Below, piece by piece: positions 7,969 to 18,447 of a stretch of 36,737 nucleotides of DNA. Source of the stretch: an uncultured Oscillospiraceae bacterium (GTDB taxonomy: Bacteria > Bacillota > Clostridia > Oscillospirales > Oscillospiraceae); NCBI GenBank assembly GCA_910578735.1, contig CAJTSQ010000024.1, forward strand, positions 1-36,737, in the 5' to 3' direction. The notes beneath the pieces are model-generated. The model searched no databases. It saw nothing but the letters and a program-made list of their open reading frames with translations, and was not told the origin of the DNA. Made by a program: the position numbers and the translations under genes. Within the stretch, counting starts at the first letter, position 1; each line of letters starts with the position of its first letter.

Positions 7969-9058
7969 GCTCTCCCCTCCTCACTGCCGGCCTTTTGGGC
8001 GGCCAGCTTCTCCTTCAGCCGCTCGGTGAGGCCATACCGCTCGTCAAAGAACTGGATGGCCAGGAACAGGATCATCAGGCTCTGGATGACGGCCACAATC
8101 TCATTGGGGACGTTGGCGTAAAGGCCAATGGCTTCGGAGCCGGTCTTCAGCGCGCTGTAAAACAGAGCGGCCACTACAATGCCGCCGGGGGTGTGCCGGC
8201 CCAGCAGGGCGATGAGCATGCCGTCCCAGCCCAGGCCGGGGGAACCGGAAAAGTCCAGGGTATAGAAGGTCTTTTCCGCCAGCATCTGCCCCGTGCCGGC
8301 CACCCCCGCCAAGGCGCCGGAGATGAGCATCAGCACGATGATGGTCCGGCGGGAGCGCAGGCCAGTGGCCTCTGCGAAGGAGGGGTTCTTGCCCAGAGCG
8401 GTGATGGTATAGCCCAGCTTTGTCTTGGTCATAACAAAGGCCATAACCGCAAAAATAATCACGGAAATGAATAGGAAGGGAGTGAGTCGGGTGGTGCCAA
8501 TAAGAAAGAATTTGGCGCTGTCCTGCACCGGAGGCGTGGCCACATAGCCTGCGCCGGCGTCCCGGAACACCACGGAAGCCAGGTACTCCAGCACCCGGGC
8601 CATGGCGTAATTGAGTACCAGGGTAACCACCATCTCGTCCACATGGAAGTAGGCCCGCAGCAGGGCGGGGATCAGGGCAAAGGCCATGCCGCACAGGATA
8701 CCCACCGCAAAGCAGATCAGCTTGTGAGCCGCAGGGTTCATGTCCACCAGGCAGTTGCCCACAATGCCGGCCATAAAGCCGCCAAAGATCAGCTGCCCCT
8801 CAATGCCCATGTTGAAAATATTGGCCTTGAAGCAGATAGCGATGGCCATGCCGGACAGCAGCAGGGGGGCCGCCAGCTGTAGGGTTCGGGTGAGGCCCCG
8901 CACACTGAACAGAGAGCGCTGAATCATAACCTGGTAGGCGGTCAGGGGATTTTCCCCGATGGCCGCAATGATGACTCCGCCGATGACAAAGGCGAGGATT
9001 ACGGGGAGTACAGAGTTGAGGGCCTTTACACCCAGGTGGTTGTTCTGTCCTTTCGTTT

Positions 9059-9062
<4 letters not shown>
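7965..9062 (-). CDS. ABC transporter permease, nucleoside (NupP/YufP-like)
   Basis: A 365-residue BPD_transp_2 permease, longer than its partner as is usual for the first permease of BMP/Nup importers. It has about eight to ten hydrophobic helices, with the characteristic CFKANIFNMGIEGQLIFGGFMAG and FSGSPGLGWDGMLIALLGRHTPGGIV segments. Translation probably starts at GTG 9062, because this GTG overlaps the TGA of the ATPase gene (GTGA) and no better start is close. It pairs with the downstream permease and the double ATPase. Confidence 0.92.
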
Positions 9063-10609
<1,547 letters not shown>

Positions 10610-10634
10610 GACTTCATCTCCTGTTTATGAGATT

Positions 10635-10665
10635 AAAAGGCGCCTGCCGGGGCCTCCGACAGGCA
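10635..10665 (-). terminator. Intercistronic terminator-like hairpin after the BMP gene
   Basis: The stem GCCTGCCGG (10642-10650) pairs with CCGACAGGC (10656-10664) and is followed on the minus strand by GCCTTTTAA. It lies in the 118-base gap between the binding-protein and ATPase genes. Partial termination or protection of the upstream mRNA here would give more binding protein than membrane components, as in many ABC importers. Confidence 0.55.
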
Positions 10666-10727
10666 CCAAACGGAAACGGTTCCCCGTACCACGACAGGAC
10701 GCGTCAGTTTCCTTCGCTTTTGCCCAA

Positions 10728-11942
10728 TCAGGCGGTCTTGACGTTTACGCGGGGACAGGTAGAGGGATCGAATTCCTCCCCGATCTGGGCGTTGACCACG
10801 TCGATCTCACCGGACTTGATCTTATCGGCCTGGGCGTTGACCTTGGCCTTGATCTCGTCAAACAGGGCGGAGTCGGCCACCTTGCCGCTGATGACAGACA
10901 GGTCGGTGATGCCGGTGGCGCCGGAGGCCAGGTCGAAGTTCAGCAGGTTGTCCATGCCGCTCAGGCTGCCGTCAACCTTGGCGTCGATGAGGGCGCGGGT
11001 GGGCACACCGGTAATCTTCAGCACGCTGGTGGCCACATAGCCGGGGTGGGTGTCGTCCAGGTCGGCGTCGGTCTGAATGGCCAGGCGTCCGTCAGACTCA
11101 GCGCGCTCGGTGACGCCGTCGCCCACGTTGCCGCAGTCGGCAAAGACCACGTTCACGCCGCTCTGATACATGTTGCCGGCGGTGGCGTTGCCGGCGGCGG
11201 AGTCGGTAAAGCCGGCGTCATACACAGGATAGTAGTCGTACTGCGCGTCATACTCCTCGGCGGCGGCCTGGATGCCCATCATGTAGCCGTAGGAATACAC
11301 CCGGATACCGGCGGAGTCGGTGCCGCCCATAAAGCCGATGCCGCGGCCCTCGGGCAGGGGAGCCAGGTTATAGCCCTGGGGAAAGAGGGCCGCGTGGTTT
11401 TCGTTCATCTGGACCGCCAGGTATCCGGCCAGGTAGGAGGCCTCGTTCACGTTGAAGAGACAGGAGTACACATTTTTATATTTGACGGAACCGTCCTCAT
11501 TCACGTTGGGGTTGTCGTTGTAGATGACGAAGGTAGTGTCGGGGTACTGCTCGGCGATGGGCACGTTGCCGGTGGCGCCGGTGCCATCGATCAGGGCGGC
11601 AAAGTCATACTCCAGGTTGAACACCAGGGAGTAGCCCTCCTCCGCCAGGGCCTCAATGGCCTGGCCCACGCTCAGAGAGCTGGAGGGCTCCACGATGCGG
11701 TACTCAAAGCCATACTCGCCCGCGGCTTCCTTGATGGCCTCCACTGCAGAGCGGTTGTAACCGTTGTCGTTCTGGCCGGAGGCGCTGGTGACAAAGCCCA
11801 CCTTCAGGTCGGTGGCGGTCCCGCCGCCGTTTGACTTGCTGCCGGCATTGCTGTCGTTTCCGCCCCCGCAGCCGGTCATACAAACGGCCAGCAGCGTGGT
11901 GCACAGGCACAGGCTCACGATTCTGAGGAACGTTCTTTTCAT
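10728..11942 (-). CDS. BMP-family nucleoside-binding lipoprotein
   Basis: A 404-residue substrate-binding lipoprotein of the Med/BMP family (NupN, BmpA and TmpC type). The signal peptide ends in a lipobox with MTGC, making Cys25 the lipidated residue, followed by a Gly/Ser/Asn linker. The mature part contains the family features LKVGFVTSASGQNDNGYNRS, VIYNDNPNVNE, GIGFMGGTDSAGIRVYSYGY and VNVVFADCGNVGDGV. These proteins bind purine or pyrimidine nucleosides outside the membrane and hand them to the permeases. The ATG is preceded by AAAAGGAG. It is the second gene of the operon, 50 bases after the regulator gene. Confidence 0.94.
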   Translation of the reverse strand: MKRTFLRIVSLCLCTTLLAVCMTGCGGGNDSNAGSKSNGGGTATDLKVGFVTSASGQNDNGYNRSAVEAIKEAAGEYGFEYRIVEPSSSLSVGQAIEALAEEGYSLVFNLEYDFAALIDGTGATGNVPIAEQYPDTTFVIYNDNPNVNEDGSVKYKNVYSCLFNVNEASYLAGYLAVQMNENHAALFPQGYNLAPLPEGRGIGFMGGTDSAGIRVYSYGYMMGIQAAAEEYDAQYDYYPVYDAGFTDSAAGNATAGNMYQSGVNVVFADCGNVGDGVTERAESDGRLAIQTDADLDDTHPGYVATSVLKITGVPTRALIDAKVDGSLSGMDNLLNFDLASGATGITDLSVISGKVADSALFDEIKAKVNAQADKIKSGEIDVVNAQIGEEFDPSTCPRVNVKTA

Positions 11943-11992
11943 TGTTAAGTACTCCTTTTCTTTTGCAGATATTTTTGATATAGGCGGACTGC

Positions 11993-12739
11993 CTATTTAT
12001 CAAACTTGGTGGTGCGCACCTGGTCGATGTAAAACTTGAATTTATCGCTGCGGTAGTAGCATTTAAAGTTTTCAATGGGGTACTCCCGCCCTCTGATCTC
12101 TCCATAGGTGATGCAGTTGAAAAGGATCAGGGGGACGCCGTTGTGGACATCCAGGTACCGGCAGATCTCCTCATAGGCGATAACCGCCTCCAGGGTCCGC
12201 TCCGCCCGGGTAATCTTCACCCCGTAGTCCTCCTCCAGCACCCCGTAGAGGGAGAATTTGCTGAAGTCGTAGGTCTCAATGCCCGGAAAGAACTTGTAAG
12301 GCAGGTAGACGGTGGTATGGTTCAGGGGCTCGCCGTCGGCGTAGTAGATGCGGGCCATGCGGAACACCTTGTCCGTCTCGGTAAGCATCAGCCGGTCCTG
12401 CCGCTTCCTGTCCGCGTCGATGACCTCACTGAACAACACCTTGCGCGTGGGGATCATCCCCTGTTTGCGCACGTCTTCGGTACAGCTGGTGATGGAAATC
12501 AGGTTCTGTTTTTTGTACTCCCCGGCCACAAAAGTACCCTTTCCCTGGATCTTGTAGACCAGTCCCTCCTGTTCCAGTTCTTCAATGGCCTTGCGCACAG
12601 TGATACGGCTCACGTCATAGGACTGCATCAGCTCACGCTCGCTGGGCAGGGCCGCATGGGGCTCCAGGTCCCCGGCGTCCAGCTGCTCCATGATGGCGCT
12701 CTTTACCTTGAGATATTTGGGTGGACTGTATGCCAGCAT
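11993..12739 (-). CDS. GntR-family regulator with UTRA domain (HutC type)
   Basis: A protein of about 248 residues with an N-terminal winged helix (ALPSERELMQSYDVSRITVRKAIEELEQEGLVYKIQGKGTFVA) and a C-terminal UTRA effector domain. The ATG at 12739 was chosen because AAAGGAG ends 12 bases before it, while the ATG at 12751 touches the ribosome site. It is the first gene of the nucleoside operon and likely its local repressor. Its own promoter (12810-12839) is followed by an inverted repeat, consistent with autoregulation. The effector is probably a phosphorylated sugar or nucleoside-derived compound, as for other UTRA proteins, but this is inference. Confidence 0.93.
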   Translation of the reverse strand: MLAYSPPKYLKVKSAIMEQLDAGDLEPHAALPSERELMQSYDVSRITVRKAIEELEQEGLVYKIQGKGTFVAGEYKKQNLISITSCTEDVRKQGMIPTRKVLFSEVIDADRKRQDRLMLTETDKVFRMARIYYADGEPLNHTTVYLPYKFFPGIETYDFSKFSLYGVLEEDYGVKITRAERTLEAVIAYEEICRYLDVHNGVPLILFNCITYGEIRGREYPIENFKCYYRSDKFKFYIDQVRTTKFDK

Positions 12740-12774
12740 TTCAGTGGTCATCTCCTTTCAGTACCAGTTGTCAT

Positions 12775-12793
12775 GTCATCATGTTGTTATGAC
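12775..12793. promoter_or_regulatory. Candidate GntR operator (inverted repeat)
   Basis: GTCAT, nine bases, ATGAC forms a perfect two-arm palindrome just downstream of the -10 box of the regulator's promoter. The sequence around it also contains two copies of ACTGGT/ACCAGT. Placement between promoter and start codon suits a repressor site. Confidence 0.5.
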
Positions 12794-12809
12794 CAGTTGG
12801 GATATTTTT

Positions 12810-12839
12810 ATTATACGGGTCCCACAGCCTTGGTGTCAA
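12810..12839 (-). promoter_or_regulatory. Sigma-A promoter of the GntR/nucleoside operon
   Basis: On the minus strand TTGACA (12834-12839) is separated by 18 bases from TATAAT (12810-12815). Both boxes match consensus exactly. It lies about 70 bases before the regulator's start codon and is the only strong promoter seen for the 12-gene operon. Confidence 0.85.
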
Positions 12840-12972
12840 TTAGGAGAGTCGCAGAAACTCATCGGGCAATTTCTGTGATAATAGACAAAAAATATCCCTT
12901 GTTGTCCTATAAAAGTAGTACATGTTATCATAAATTATTACATTTTTCCAAATTAGCGCCTGTCTCGGCGGA
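12840..12972. other. A+T-rich intergenic stretch with no gene seen
   Basis: The stretch between the operon promoter and the terminator of the next gene set has no open frame with a ribosome site and no recognised element. Confidence 0.5.
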
Positions 12973-13001
12973 CAAAAAAGAGCTGTCCATTAGGACAGCT
13001 C
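12973..13001 (-). terminator. Rho-independent terminator after the membrane-protein pair
   Basis: A 9-bp perfect stem GAGCTGTCC/GGACAGCTC (12980-12988 with 12993-13001) with a 4-base loop is followed on the minus strand by six T. It ends transcription coming from the gene that stops at 13009 and isolates it from the GntR operon promoter. Confidence 0.92.
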
Positions 13002-13008
13002 CTGTACT

Positions 13009-14223
13009 TTATCTAAGGATGTATTGGGCCAGCGCCCGGTAACCTGGCAGGTTCAGCACCACCAGGGCCATCAGGTAGGCCGTCAGCACCCAGGTGACAA
13101 TCCGGCGCTCCCGATCGTCACCGCCGGGCCCCAGGGGCAGGGCCGCGATGCAGACCTGGGCGGGCCAGTGGTGGAGGGAGTAGAGGAAGGCCTCCTTCAG
13201 GCCATATTGGATGAGTCCGTGGAGCAGCAGGTTGCACCCCAGGACCGCCAAGGGGGCGTATAGCAGCGGGGACCGGCGGTACTTCCACACCGACCAGGCC
13301 AGCAGCCCCGTCCAAACCAGCCCTGCTGCCACAATGGGCGGCGAAGCGGAGGGGACAAAGGCCAGGGCATCCCCCACAAAGTCTCCAAAGGCGGACTGGT
13401 TCATGGTGTCCAGGTAGAAGCCGGTGGAGCCGAAAAAGGCAAAAAACACCCGGCGCACCACCCCCAGGGGGGCGAAATGGTCGCTGAAATTGTCGGCGCT
13501 GCCCAGGGCGCCGGGGAGCAGGCTGGTAAAAAACTGGTTCCGCAGGGGGGTGAGGGCCATGACGGCGCAGAAGCAGCCCCCGCCCAGGGCCAGGGCGGCC
13601 AGCCTGCGCTTCCACGGCCCGCCGGAGCAGACCACAATGGCCGCCCACAGGGCTCCATTGGTGATGGTGATCCCCACCGCCAGCACCCCCAGCGCCACCG
13701 TCACCGGGAGGTTCTGCCGCCGGGCAAAATACAGGGTAAGCAGGAGGACCAGGGCGGAGTAGATAAAGCTCTCCCCCACCAGGATGTAAAACAGGGTGGA
13801 GAAGGACAGGGCAAAGATGGCGCACACCAGCAGAGCATGGCGGCAGGACAACTGGTACTGTTCCTCCAGAACGCGGTCCAGCACCACGGCGCACAGCCAG
13901 CCCACGCACATCTGCATCATCACAATGAGCATGTAGTGGTGCTCCAGGCTGATGGGCCCCAGGACCAGTCCCTCCAGCCGGGTAAAGAGGCAGCCGAAGA
14001 GAATCAGCAGGGGATGCTTGATGATCCGGGGGGAGGTGTCCAGCTCGGCGGAGAAAAAGTGGGTGACAAAATACACATCGTCGGCGGAAAACACCCGGTC
14101 GTTGTGGGCTCCCGCCACGTCATAAAAGCCGGTGCGCCAGACCAACAGGAACAGCCCGGTGTAGAGGGCCGCCAGGGCGGCAAAAAAGAGGACCCGTCCG
14201 GCGGTCCAGCGTTGATTCTGCAA
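13009..14223 (-). CDS. Polytopic membrane protein, GT-C-like, function unknown
   Basis: A 404-residue protein with about ten hydrophobic helices. After the first helix there is an extracytoplasmic loop with an acidic pair (FSADDVYFVTHFF) and a later IKHPLL segment, an arrangement reminiscent of GT-C glycosyltransferases that use lipid-linked donors. No family is recognised with certainty. The start is a TTG codon, chosen because GGGAGGG lies seven bases upstream and no ATG is near. It begins three bases after the stop of the similar upstream gene, so the two form an operon and may act together on a surface glycan or lipid. A terminator follows. Confidence 0.75.
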   Translation of the reverse strand: MQNQRWTAGRVLFFAALAALYTGLFLLVWRTGFYDVAGAHNDRVFSADDVYFVTHFFSAELDTSPRIIKHPLLILFGCLFTRLEGLVLGPISLEHHYMLIVMMQMCVGWLCAVVLDRVLEEQYQLSCRHALLVCAIFALSFSTLFYILVGESFIYSALVLLLTLYFARRQNLPVTVALGVLAVGITITNGALWAAIVVCSGGPWKRRLAALALGGGCFCAVMALTPLRNQFFTSLLPGALGSADNFSDHFAPLGVVRRVFFAFFGSTGFYLDTMNQSAFGDFVGDALAFVPSASPPIVAAGLVWTGLLAWSVWKYRRSPLLYAPLAVLGCNLLLHGLIQYGLKEAFLYSLHHWPAQVCIAALPLGPGGDDRERRIVTWVLTAYLMALVVLNLPGYRALAQYILR

Positions 14224-14226
14224 GGT

Positions 14227-15678
14227 CTATCCCTCCCACTGCGCCCCGGGCACAAAGGTGATGGTCAGGTCCCCGGGTGTCTTCCTGTAGTAGTACTGTT
14301 CCATTTTAAAGGCGCTGTCCGCGTCCCACAGCCAGCCGCCATGGTCATAGGCGGGCAGAGACACCGCTGACGCCCTGGATGCCAGCGCCCGGTTCAGCGC
14401 CTGGGTCCGCAGCTCCTCCACTTGATGGAAGGGCTGGTAAACGGACAGGAAAAAGCAGAGAACCGCCGCCGCCAGCGCCGCAGGGACCAGGCCGGACAGC
14501 CAGCCGTTGAGCTGTTCCGGTTCCAAGGCTCGGACCAGTACTCCGGCCACCGCCAGCATGAGTACATAGGACAAAAACAGGCATCGGGGGCCGATGGGAT
14601 TGACAAAGAGCAGCGGCGCCGCCGCCACAGGGGCCCCCAGCCAGAGAAACAGCGCCCGGGCCCGGGCCGGACGCTCCGGCACCCACCGCCACAGGGCCAG
14701 GGTGAGGGCCAGCCCCCACACCGCTGCCGTCACCGCTGGCCGTAATCCACCCCAGGCCAGCACCAGGCAGCTCAGGGCCAGCACCGCCGCGAGCAGGTGG
14801 TCCGGCAAACCCCTGCGGTTTTTCAGCCACAGCAGCAGGGCCAGGGCGGTCAGCCCCCAGTAGAGCACCGGGCAGTCCAGAATTAAGTACTGGAGCACCG
14901 GGGGCAGGTTAACCCGGGCGGAGGCCAGCAGCCCCGCCAGCCCGCCCCCCAGGCTGGACTGGTAGGCCCCGCCTGTCTGCCCGATGGACCGGTAGGAGGG
15001 GGACGCAAAGAGCAGGGCCGCCCCCAGGGCGCAGCCCAGGAAAAAGGCCAGCAGCGCGGGGGCGCACCGCCGCCGCTCCAGCCAGTACCAGACCAGCAGC
15101 GCCATCGAGGCACACAGGGCATACAGGGTGTTGTTTTCAACGAAGAGCTGCTGTCCAAAGCCCAGCAGGAACAGCGCAGCCCCCCGCTGGGGAGACTCCT
15201 CCATGGGCCGGCCGTCCAGCACCGGGCCGGCCAGCACCAGGCTGGCCAGCAGCAGCACCACTGGCGGCACATAGTTGAAAAAACCGGCGGCCCAGGGGTA
15301 TATCTGGCAGAACATGGCCTGGGGCAGGGCCAGCACCGCCGCCGTACACAGCAGCAGCCCCCGCCATCCCCGCAGTTGGGCCGTCCGGGCCAGCAGCTCC
15401 GCCAGGGCCAGGAGGAACAGTGCCCGCATCAGCTCCCGCAGGAGGGGTCGGCTGCCGGCGGTGTAGGCCAGGATATTGCCCAGCACCCGGCCGTTTACCG
15501 TGGCCCAGCGGGCTGCGACGATACGCAGCAGGTCCGCCGGGCTGTGGATGGAGGCGCCCAGGGCCTCCCGGAACCAGTCGTCTCCGGTGAGGGGAAACTG
15601 CCGGCACAGCAGGAACAGCGCCCCAAACAGGACAGCTGCGCACACCGCTGTTCCCACCCGCGAATCTCTCTTACTCAT
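14227..15678 (-). CDS. Polytopic membrane protein, DUF6056-like
   Basis: A 483-residue membrane protein with about twelve hydrophobic helices. It resembles the DUF6056 group: the first loop has PLTGDDWFREAL, an Asp-Asp pair where GT-C enzymes keep their catalytic acid, and the C-terminus is a small soluble tail ending FVPGAQWEG. Translation starts at ATG 15678, which has GGAGG upstream. An in-frame ATG at 15732 lacks such a site and lies in the terminator of the previous gene. Its partner follows after three bases. Function is unknown; transfer of a sugar to a surface polymer is a guess from fold resemblance. Confidence 0.75.
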   Translation of the reverse strand: MSKRDSRVGTAVCAAVLFGALFLLCRQFPLTGDDWFREALGASIHSPADLLRIVAARWATVNGRVLGNILAYTAGSRPLLRELMRALFLLALAELLARTAQLRGWRGLLLCTAAVLALPQAMFCQIYPWAAGFFNYVPPVVLLLASLVLAGPVLDGRPMEESPQRGAALFLLGFGQQLFVENNTLYALCASMALLVWYWLERRRCAPALLAFFLGCALGAALLFASPSYRSIGQTGGAYQSSLGGGLAGLLASARVNLPPVLQYLILDCPVLYWGLTALALLLWLKNRRGLPDHLLAAVLALSCLVLAWGGLRPAVTAAVWGLALTLALWRWVPERPARARALFLWLGAPVAAAPLLFVNPIGPRCLFLSYVLMLAVAGVLVRALEPEQLNGWLSGLVPAALAAAVLCFFLSVYQPFHQVEELRTQALNRALASRASAVSLPAYDHGGWLWDADSAFKMEQYYYRKTPGDLTITFVPGAQWEG

Positions 15679-15696
15679 AGCCGCCTCCTTCCACCA

Positions 15697-15730
15697 TGAA
15701 AAGGACTCCCCGCTGGAGAGCGGGGAGTCC
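15697..15730 (-). terminator. Rho-independent terminator
   Basis: A 12-bp perfect GC-rich stem (15703-15714 with 15719-15730) with a GGAG loop is followed on the minus strand by TTTTCA. It ends the upstream membrane-protein gene 17 bases after its stop codon. Confidence 0.85.
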
Positions 15731-15746
15731 AAATCCGTTCAGATGC

Positions 15747-16505
15747 TCACATCAGCTTTACGGTGTAGTACACGAACAGGGCGAACAGCCATGCGGCCAT
15801 CACAAAAATCAGGTAGTTGGCAACCATCCCGGGCAGGACTATCCCGGCCAGCACCGCCGCCAGGCTGGCCGCGCAGGTGACCAGCAGTACGGCATAGCTG
15901 GTGTTGGCGGGCAGGAACCGGTCCTGTCCGGGCAGCACACCGTCCTGCTTCTTCAGCCAAAAAGCCGCGGCGGTTACCACCGCGATAGCGGCCAGGACCG
16001 CAATGGCCTCGGGGCGGCCAATGGCCTCATACCGGGCAAACCACAGCCCCAGCACGGACATGCCGCAGGCGCTGGCCGCCAGGAAAAATTCCCGCTGGTA
16101 GATATAGTAGACCAGCGCCAGCACCGCCCAGGCGATGACCAGCCAGAACAGCATGGACACGCCGGGCCCCCGGAACTTGACGGCCACGTGGGCGCAGATT
16201 GACACCGCAGCCAGGGCGATGGCCAGGATCAGGGGCAGGACAAACTTCTGTTTCTGCTTCAACTGCCAGCCTGTCCAGCACAGGGCCAGCACCGCCGCCA
16301 CGGGGGCGGCCAGCCGGAGGAAACGGAGCACGCTGTCCAGCGCGGCCACGATTTCCCCCTCGTTCATATAAAAATTGATATAGAAGCGATTGACAAGCAC
16401 CAACAGAGCTTCCAATACGATAGCGCCGGCTACCCACAGCAGTCCACGCTGCAGCGCGATATCTTCCTGACGGCGGCGTTCTTCTCTCTGTTTTTTCTTA
16501 TCCAT
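15747..16505 (-). CDS. Polytopic membrane protein, unknown family
   Basis: A 252-residue protein. Its first 18 residues are very charged (MDKKKQREERRRQEDIALQ), so the N-terminus is probably cytoplasmic. Six to eight hydrophobic helices follow, separated by short loops, ending YYTVKLM. No catalytic motif is seen and I do not recognise the family. AAGGAGA precedes the ATG by about ten bases. The gene has its own promoter at 16587-16615 and its own terminator, so it is a single-gene unit between the M42 peptidase operon and the GT-C-like pair. Confidence 0.8.
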   Translation of the reverse strand: MDKKKQREERRRQEDIALQRGLLWVAGAIVLEALLVLVNRFYINFYMNEGEIVAALDSVLRFLRLAAPVAAVLALCWTGWQLKQKQKFVLPLILAIALAAVSICAHVAVKFRGPGVSMLFWLVIAWAVLALVYYIYQREFFLAASACGMSVLGLWFARYEAIGRPEAIAVLAAIAVVTAAAFWLKKQDGVLPGQDRFLPANTSYAVLLVTCAASLAAVLAGIVLPGMVANYLIFVMAAWLFALFVYYTVKLM

Positions 16506-16586
16506 GCGTTTTCATTCTCCTTGCTAACGGCTGCCACAGCCCTATTGAAATAATTTTTTCATATCCGTATATCCAGACATTTTATT

Positions 16587-16615
16587 ATTGTACCAGATGA
16601 CGGATTTTTTTGCAA
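16587..16615 (-). promoter_or_regulatory. Sigma-A promoter of the 252-residue membrane protein gene
   Basis: On the minus strand TTGCAA (16610-16615), a 17-base spacer and TACAAT (16587-16592) lie about 80 bases before the start codon at 16505. Confidence 0.7.
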
Positions 16616-16675
16616 GACATAAAACGGGAAAAGTATCCAAAAAATATCAAACCAGCCCGGGGAAAAACTTCACGG

Positions 16676-17683
16676 TTAGACGAACCGGCCTGTCTTCCCG
16701 TCTCCGGCCAGGGCGGCAATCAGCCGGATACAGGCCTGGGCATCCTCCAGGGAGGCGGTCTCCGCCGGTGTATGGACGTACCGGCAGGGGATGGAAATGC
16801 CGCCGGTCTTCACCCCGCAGCGGGTGGTGTGGATGGCTCCGGCATCGGTGCCCCCGGCCCGCAGAATGTCCCGCTGGACGGGGATGCCCTCCGCTTTGGC
16901 CAGCTCCTCCAGCCGGGCCACCACCTCCGGGTGGCAGATGACGGAGGAGTCCATCACCTTGACGGCCGCCCCCTTGCCCAACTGCGTGGTGCCATACTTC
17001 TCGGAGCCCGGGGTGTCGTCCACGTCGGTGACGTCCACGGCGATGCCCAGGTCGGGCTCCGCCCACCAGGCGGCGGTGCGCGCCCCCCGCAGGCCCACCT
17101 CCTCCTGGACGGTAAAGACCAGAGAGAGATTATAGGCGGGCTCCTTAATCCGCTCCAGGGCACACAGGAGGACCGCGCAGGCAAGGCGGTCGTCCAGATA
17201 GGGGGCGGTCACCCGGCTCCCCCGGACCCGGACAGGCCCGTCATAGACGCAGGTATCCCCCACCTGGACCAGCGTTTTGGCCTCGGCCTCGTCGGCCGCG
17301 CCGATGTCGATAAAGCACTCGTCCAGCTTCAGCTTGCCGAAATCGGCCTTCTCCTCGGGGACGAACACGCCCTGGACCCCGTTTTTAAACCGTACCGGGG
17401 CGTAGGCCGCCTCCTTGGGGGAAATTCCCCCCAGCCGCCCCACCCGGAGGAAGCCCTCCTTCTCAATGTGGGTAACAATGAAGCCGATGCTGTCCATATG
17501 GGCGGCCAGCATCATCCAGGGGCCCGCCCCCTTTTTATGGACAATCAGGTTGCCCAGGGTGTCGGTGACAATCTCGTCGGCGAAGGGCCGGGCCAGCTCC
17601 TCGATTTTCTCCCGGACGCCCCCCTCATCCCCGGAGGGGCCGTGGGTCTGGTTCAGGGCCTCTAAAATTTCAATCAGTTCCAT
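16676..17683 (-). CDS. M42-family metallo-aminopeptidase (third of three)
   Basis: A 335-residue M42 peptidase, the family of glutamyl aminopeptidases, TET aminopeptidases and the protein once called endoglucanase CelM. Metal ligands and catalytic residues are visible in order: AAHMDSIGFIV (His, Asp), DDRLACAV (bridging Asp), VQEEVGLRGA (Glu-Glu), AVDVTDVDDTPG (Asp) and RYVHTPAET (His). Such enzymes form large cytoplasmic dodecamers that trim short peptides from the N-terminus. GAGGAGGAAGC lies directly before the ATG. It is the last gene of a four-gene operon with two other M42 genes and a DUF4253 gene. Confidence 0.95.
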   Translation of the reverse strand: MELIEILEALNQTHGPSGDEGGVREKIEELARPFADEIVTDTLGNLIVHKKGAGPWMMLAAHMDSIGFIVTHIEKEGFLRVGRLGGISPKEAAYAPVRFKNGVQGVFVPEEKADFGKLKLDECFIDIGAADEAEAKTLVQVGDTCVYDGPVRVRGSRVTAPYLDDRLACAVLLCALERIKEPAYNLSLVFTVQEEVGLRGARTAAWWAEPDLGIAVDVTDVDDTPGSEKYGTTQLGKGAAVKVMDSSVICHPEVVARLEELAKAEGIPVQRDILRAGGTDAGAIHTTRCGVKTGGISIPCRYVHTPAETASLEDAQACIRLIAALAGDGKTGRFV

Positions 17684-17692
17684 GCTTCCTCC

Positions 17693-18442
17693 TCAATCCC
17701 ACCAGAAGTACCAATAGCTGGATTTCGCCAGACCGTCCGCCAGCCGTCCGACGGTTCCAACCCCCTGCTCCACAATGTCAGAGCAATAGGTAAACTGTTC
17801 CCAGGCCACCTCTATCGCTTTTTCCCGAGAGACAGGGGCGGGCAGACTGTACTCCAGCACATCGTGGGTCATCAGGGCGGGGACGGCCCCGTACTTTTCA
17901 AACCAGTATTTCGCCACCGCCATGTGTTCCTCGTTGGCGGGGCACTCGTTCCAGCCGCCGAAGGGCAGGTAGGCGAAGACCTCCCAGGGATGTTTGACCG
18001 GAATCTCCGCCAGCACCATGGGGACGGTCTTTTTGCCGTCAAAGTCCCAAAGGCTCAGAAAACCGTCGATCCCCTCGCCGTCGGACACCTCGCCCATCAG
18101 CTGCTCCCAGTAGCCGGGCTCATCCTCCTCCAGATCCTCTTTGATTTCTCTCAGCCACTGCTGGAGAAATTCCTCTCCCGACTCCAGCGGGGCGGACAGC
18201 AGCTCCTGCCGCGCCTGTTCGGCACTCTTGTCCTCCCCGTTGAGCTCGAAGCACTCCAGCAGAAGCTCGTCCACCGCCACCAGCATGGGGATAAAGCCCT
18301 CCTTCTTTCCTCGGGCCCGGGCCTGATAGTAGGCCTCCATAATGGGGCCATCGTCCTTCGCCGACGGGAAGTAGGTGCAGGGACAGCCCAGATACTTCTT
18401 CAGCTGCTCCACCTGTTCTTCGATAGTATATTCTCCGCGCAT
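17693..18442 (-). CDS. DUF4253 domain protein
   Basis: A soluble protein of about 249 residues. The C-terminal half matches DUF4253 closely: WEVFAYLPFGGWNECP, AVAKYWFEKYGAVPALMTHDVLEY, a CSDIVEQG stretch and the terminal YWYFWWD. The domain has no established function. The N-terminal part is helical and acidic. An in-frame GTG at 18451 overlaps the TGA of the preceding M42 gene, but the ATG at 18442 has better spacing from AGAGAG. Its place inside an M42 operon may link it to peptide metabolism or may simply be a passenger. Confidence 0.88.
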   Translation of the reverse strand: MRGEYTIEEQVEQLKKYLGCPCTYFPSAKDDGPIMEAYYQARARGKKEGFIPMLVAVDELLLECFELNGEDKSAEQARQELLSAPLESGEEFLQQWLREIKEDLEEDEPGYWEQLMGEVSDGEGIDGFLSLWDFDGKKTVPMVLAEIPVKHPWEVFAYLPFGGWNECPANEEHMAVAKYWFEKYGAVPALMTHDVLEYSLPAPVSREKAIEVAWEQFTYCSDIVEQGVGTVGRLADGLAKSSYWYFWWD

Positions 18443-18447
18443 CGAAA

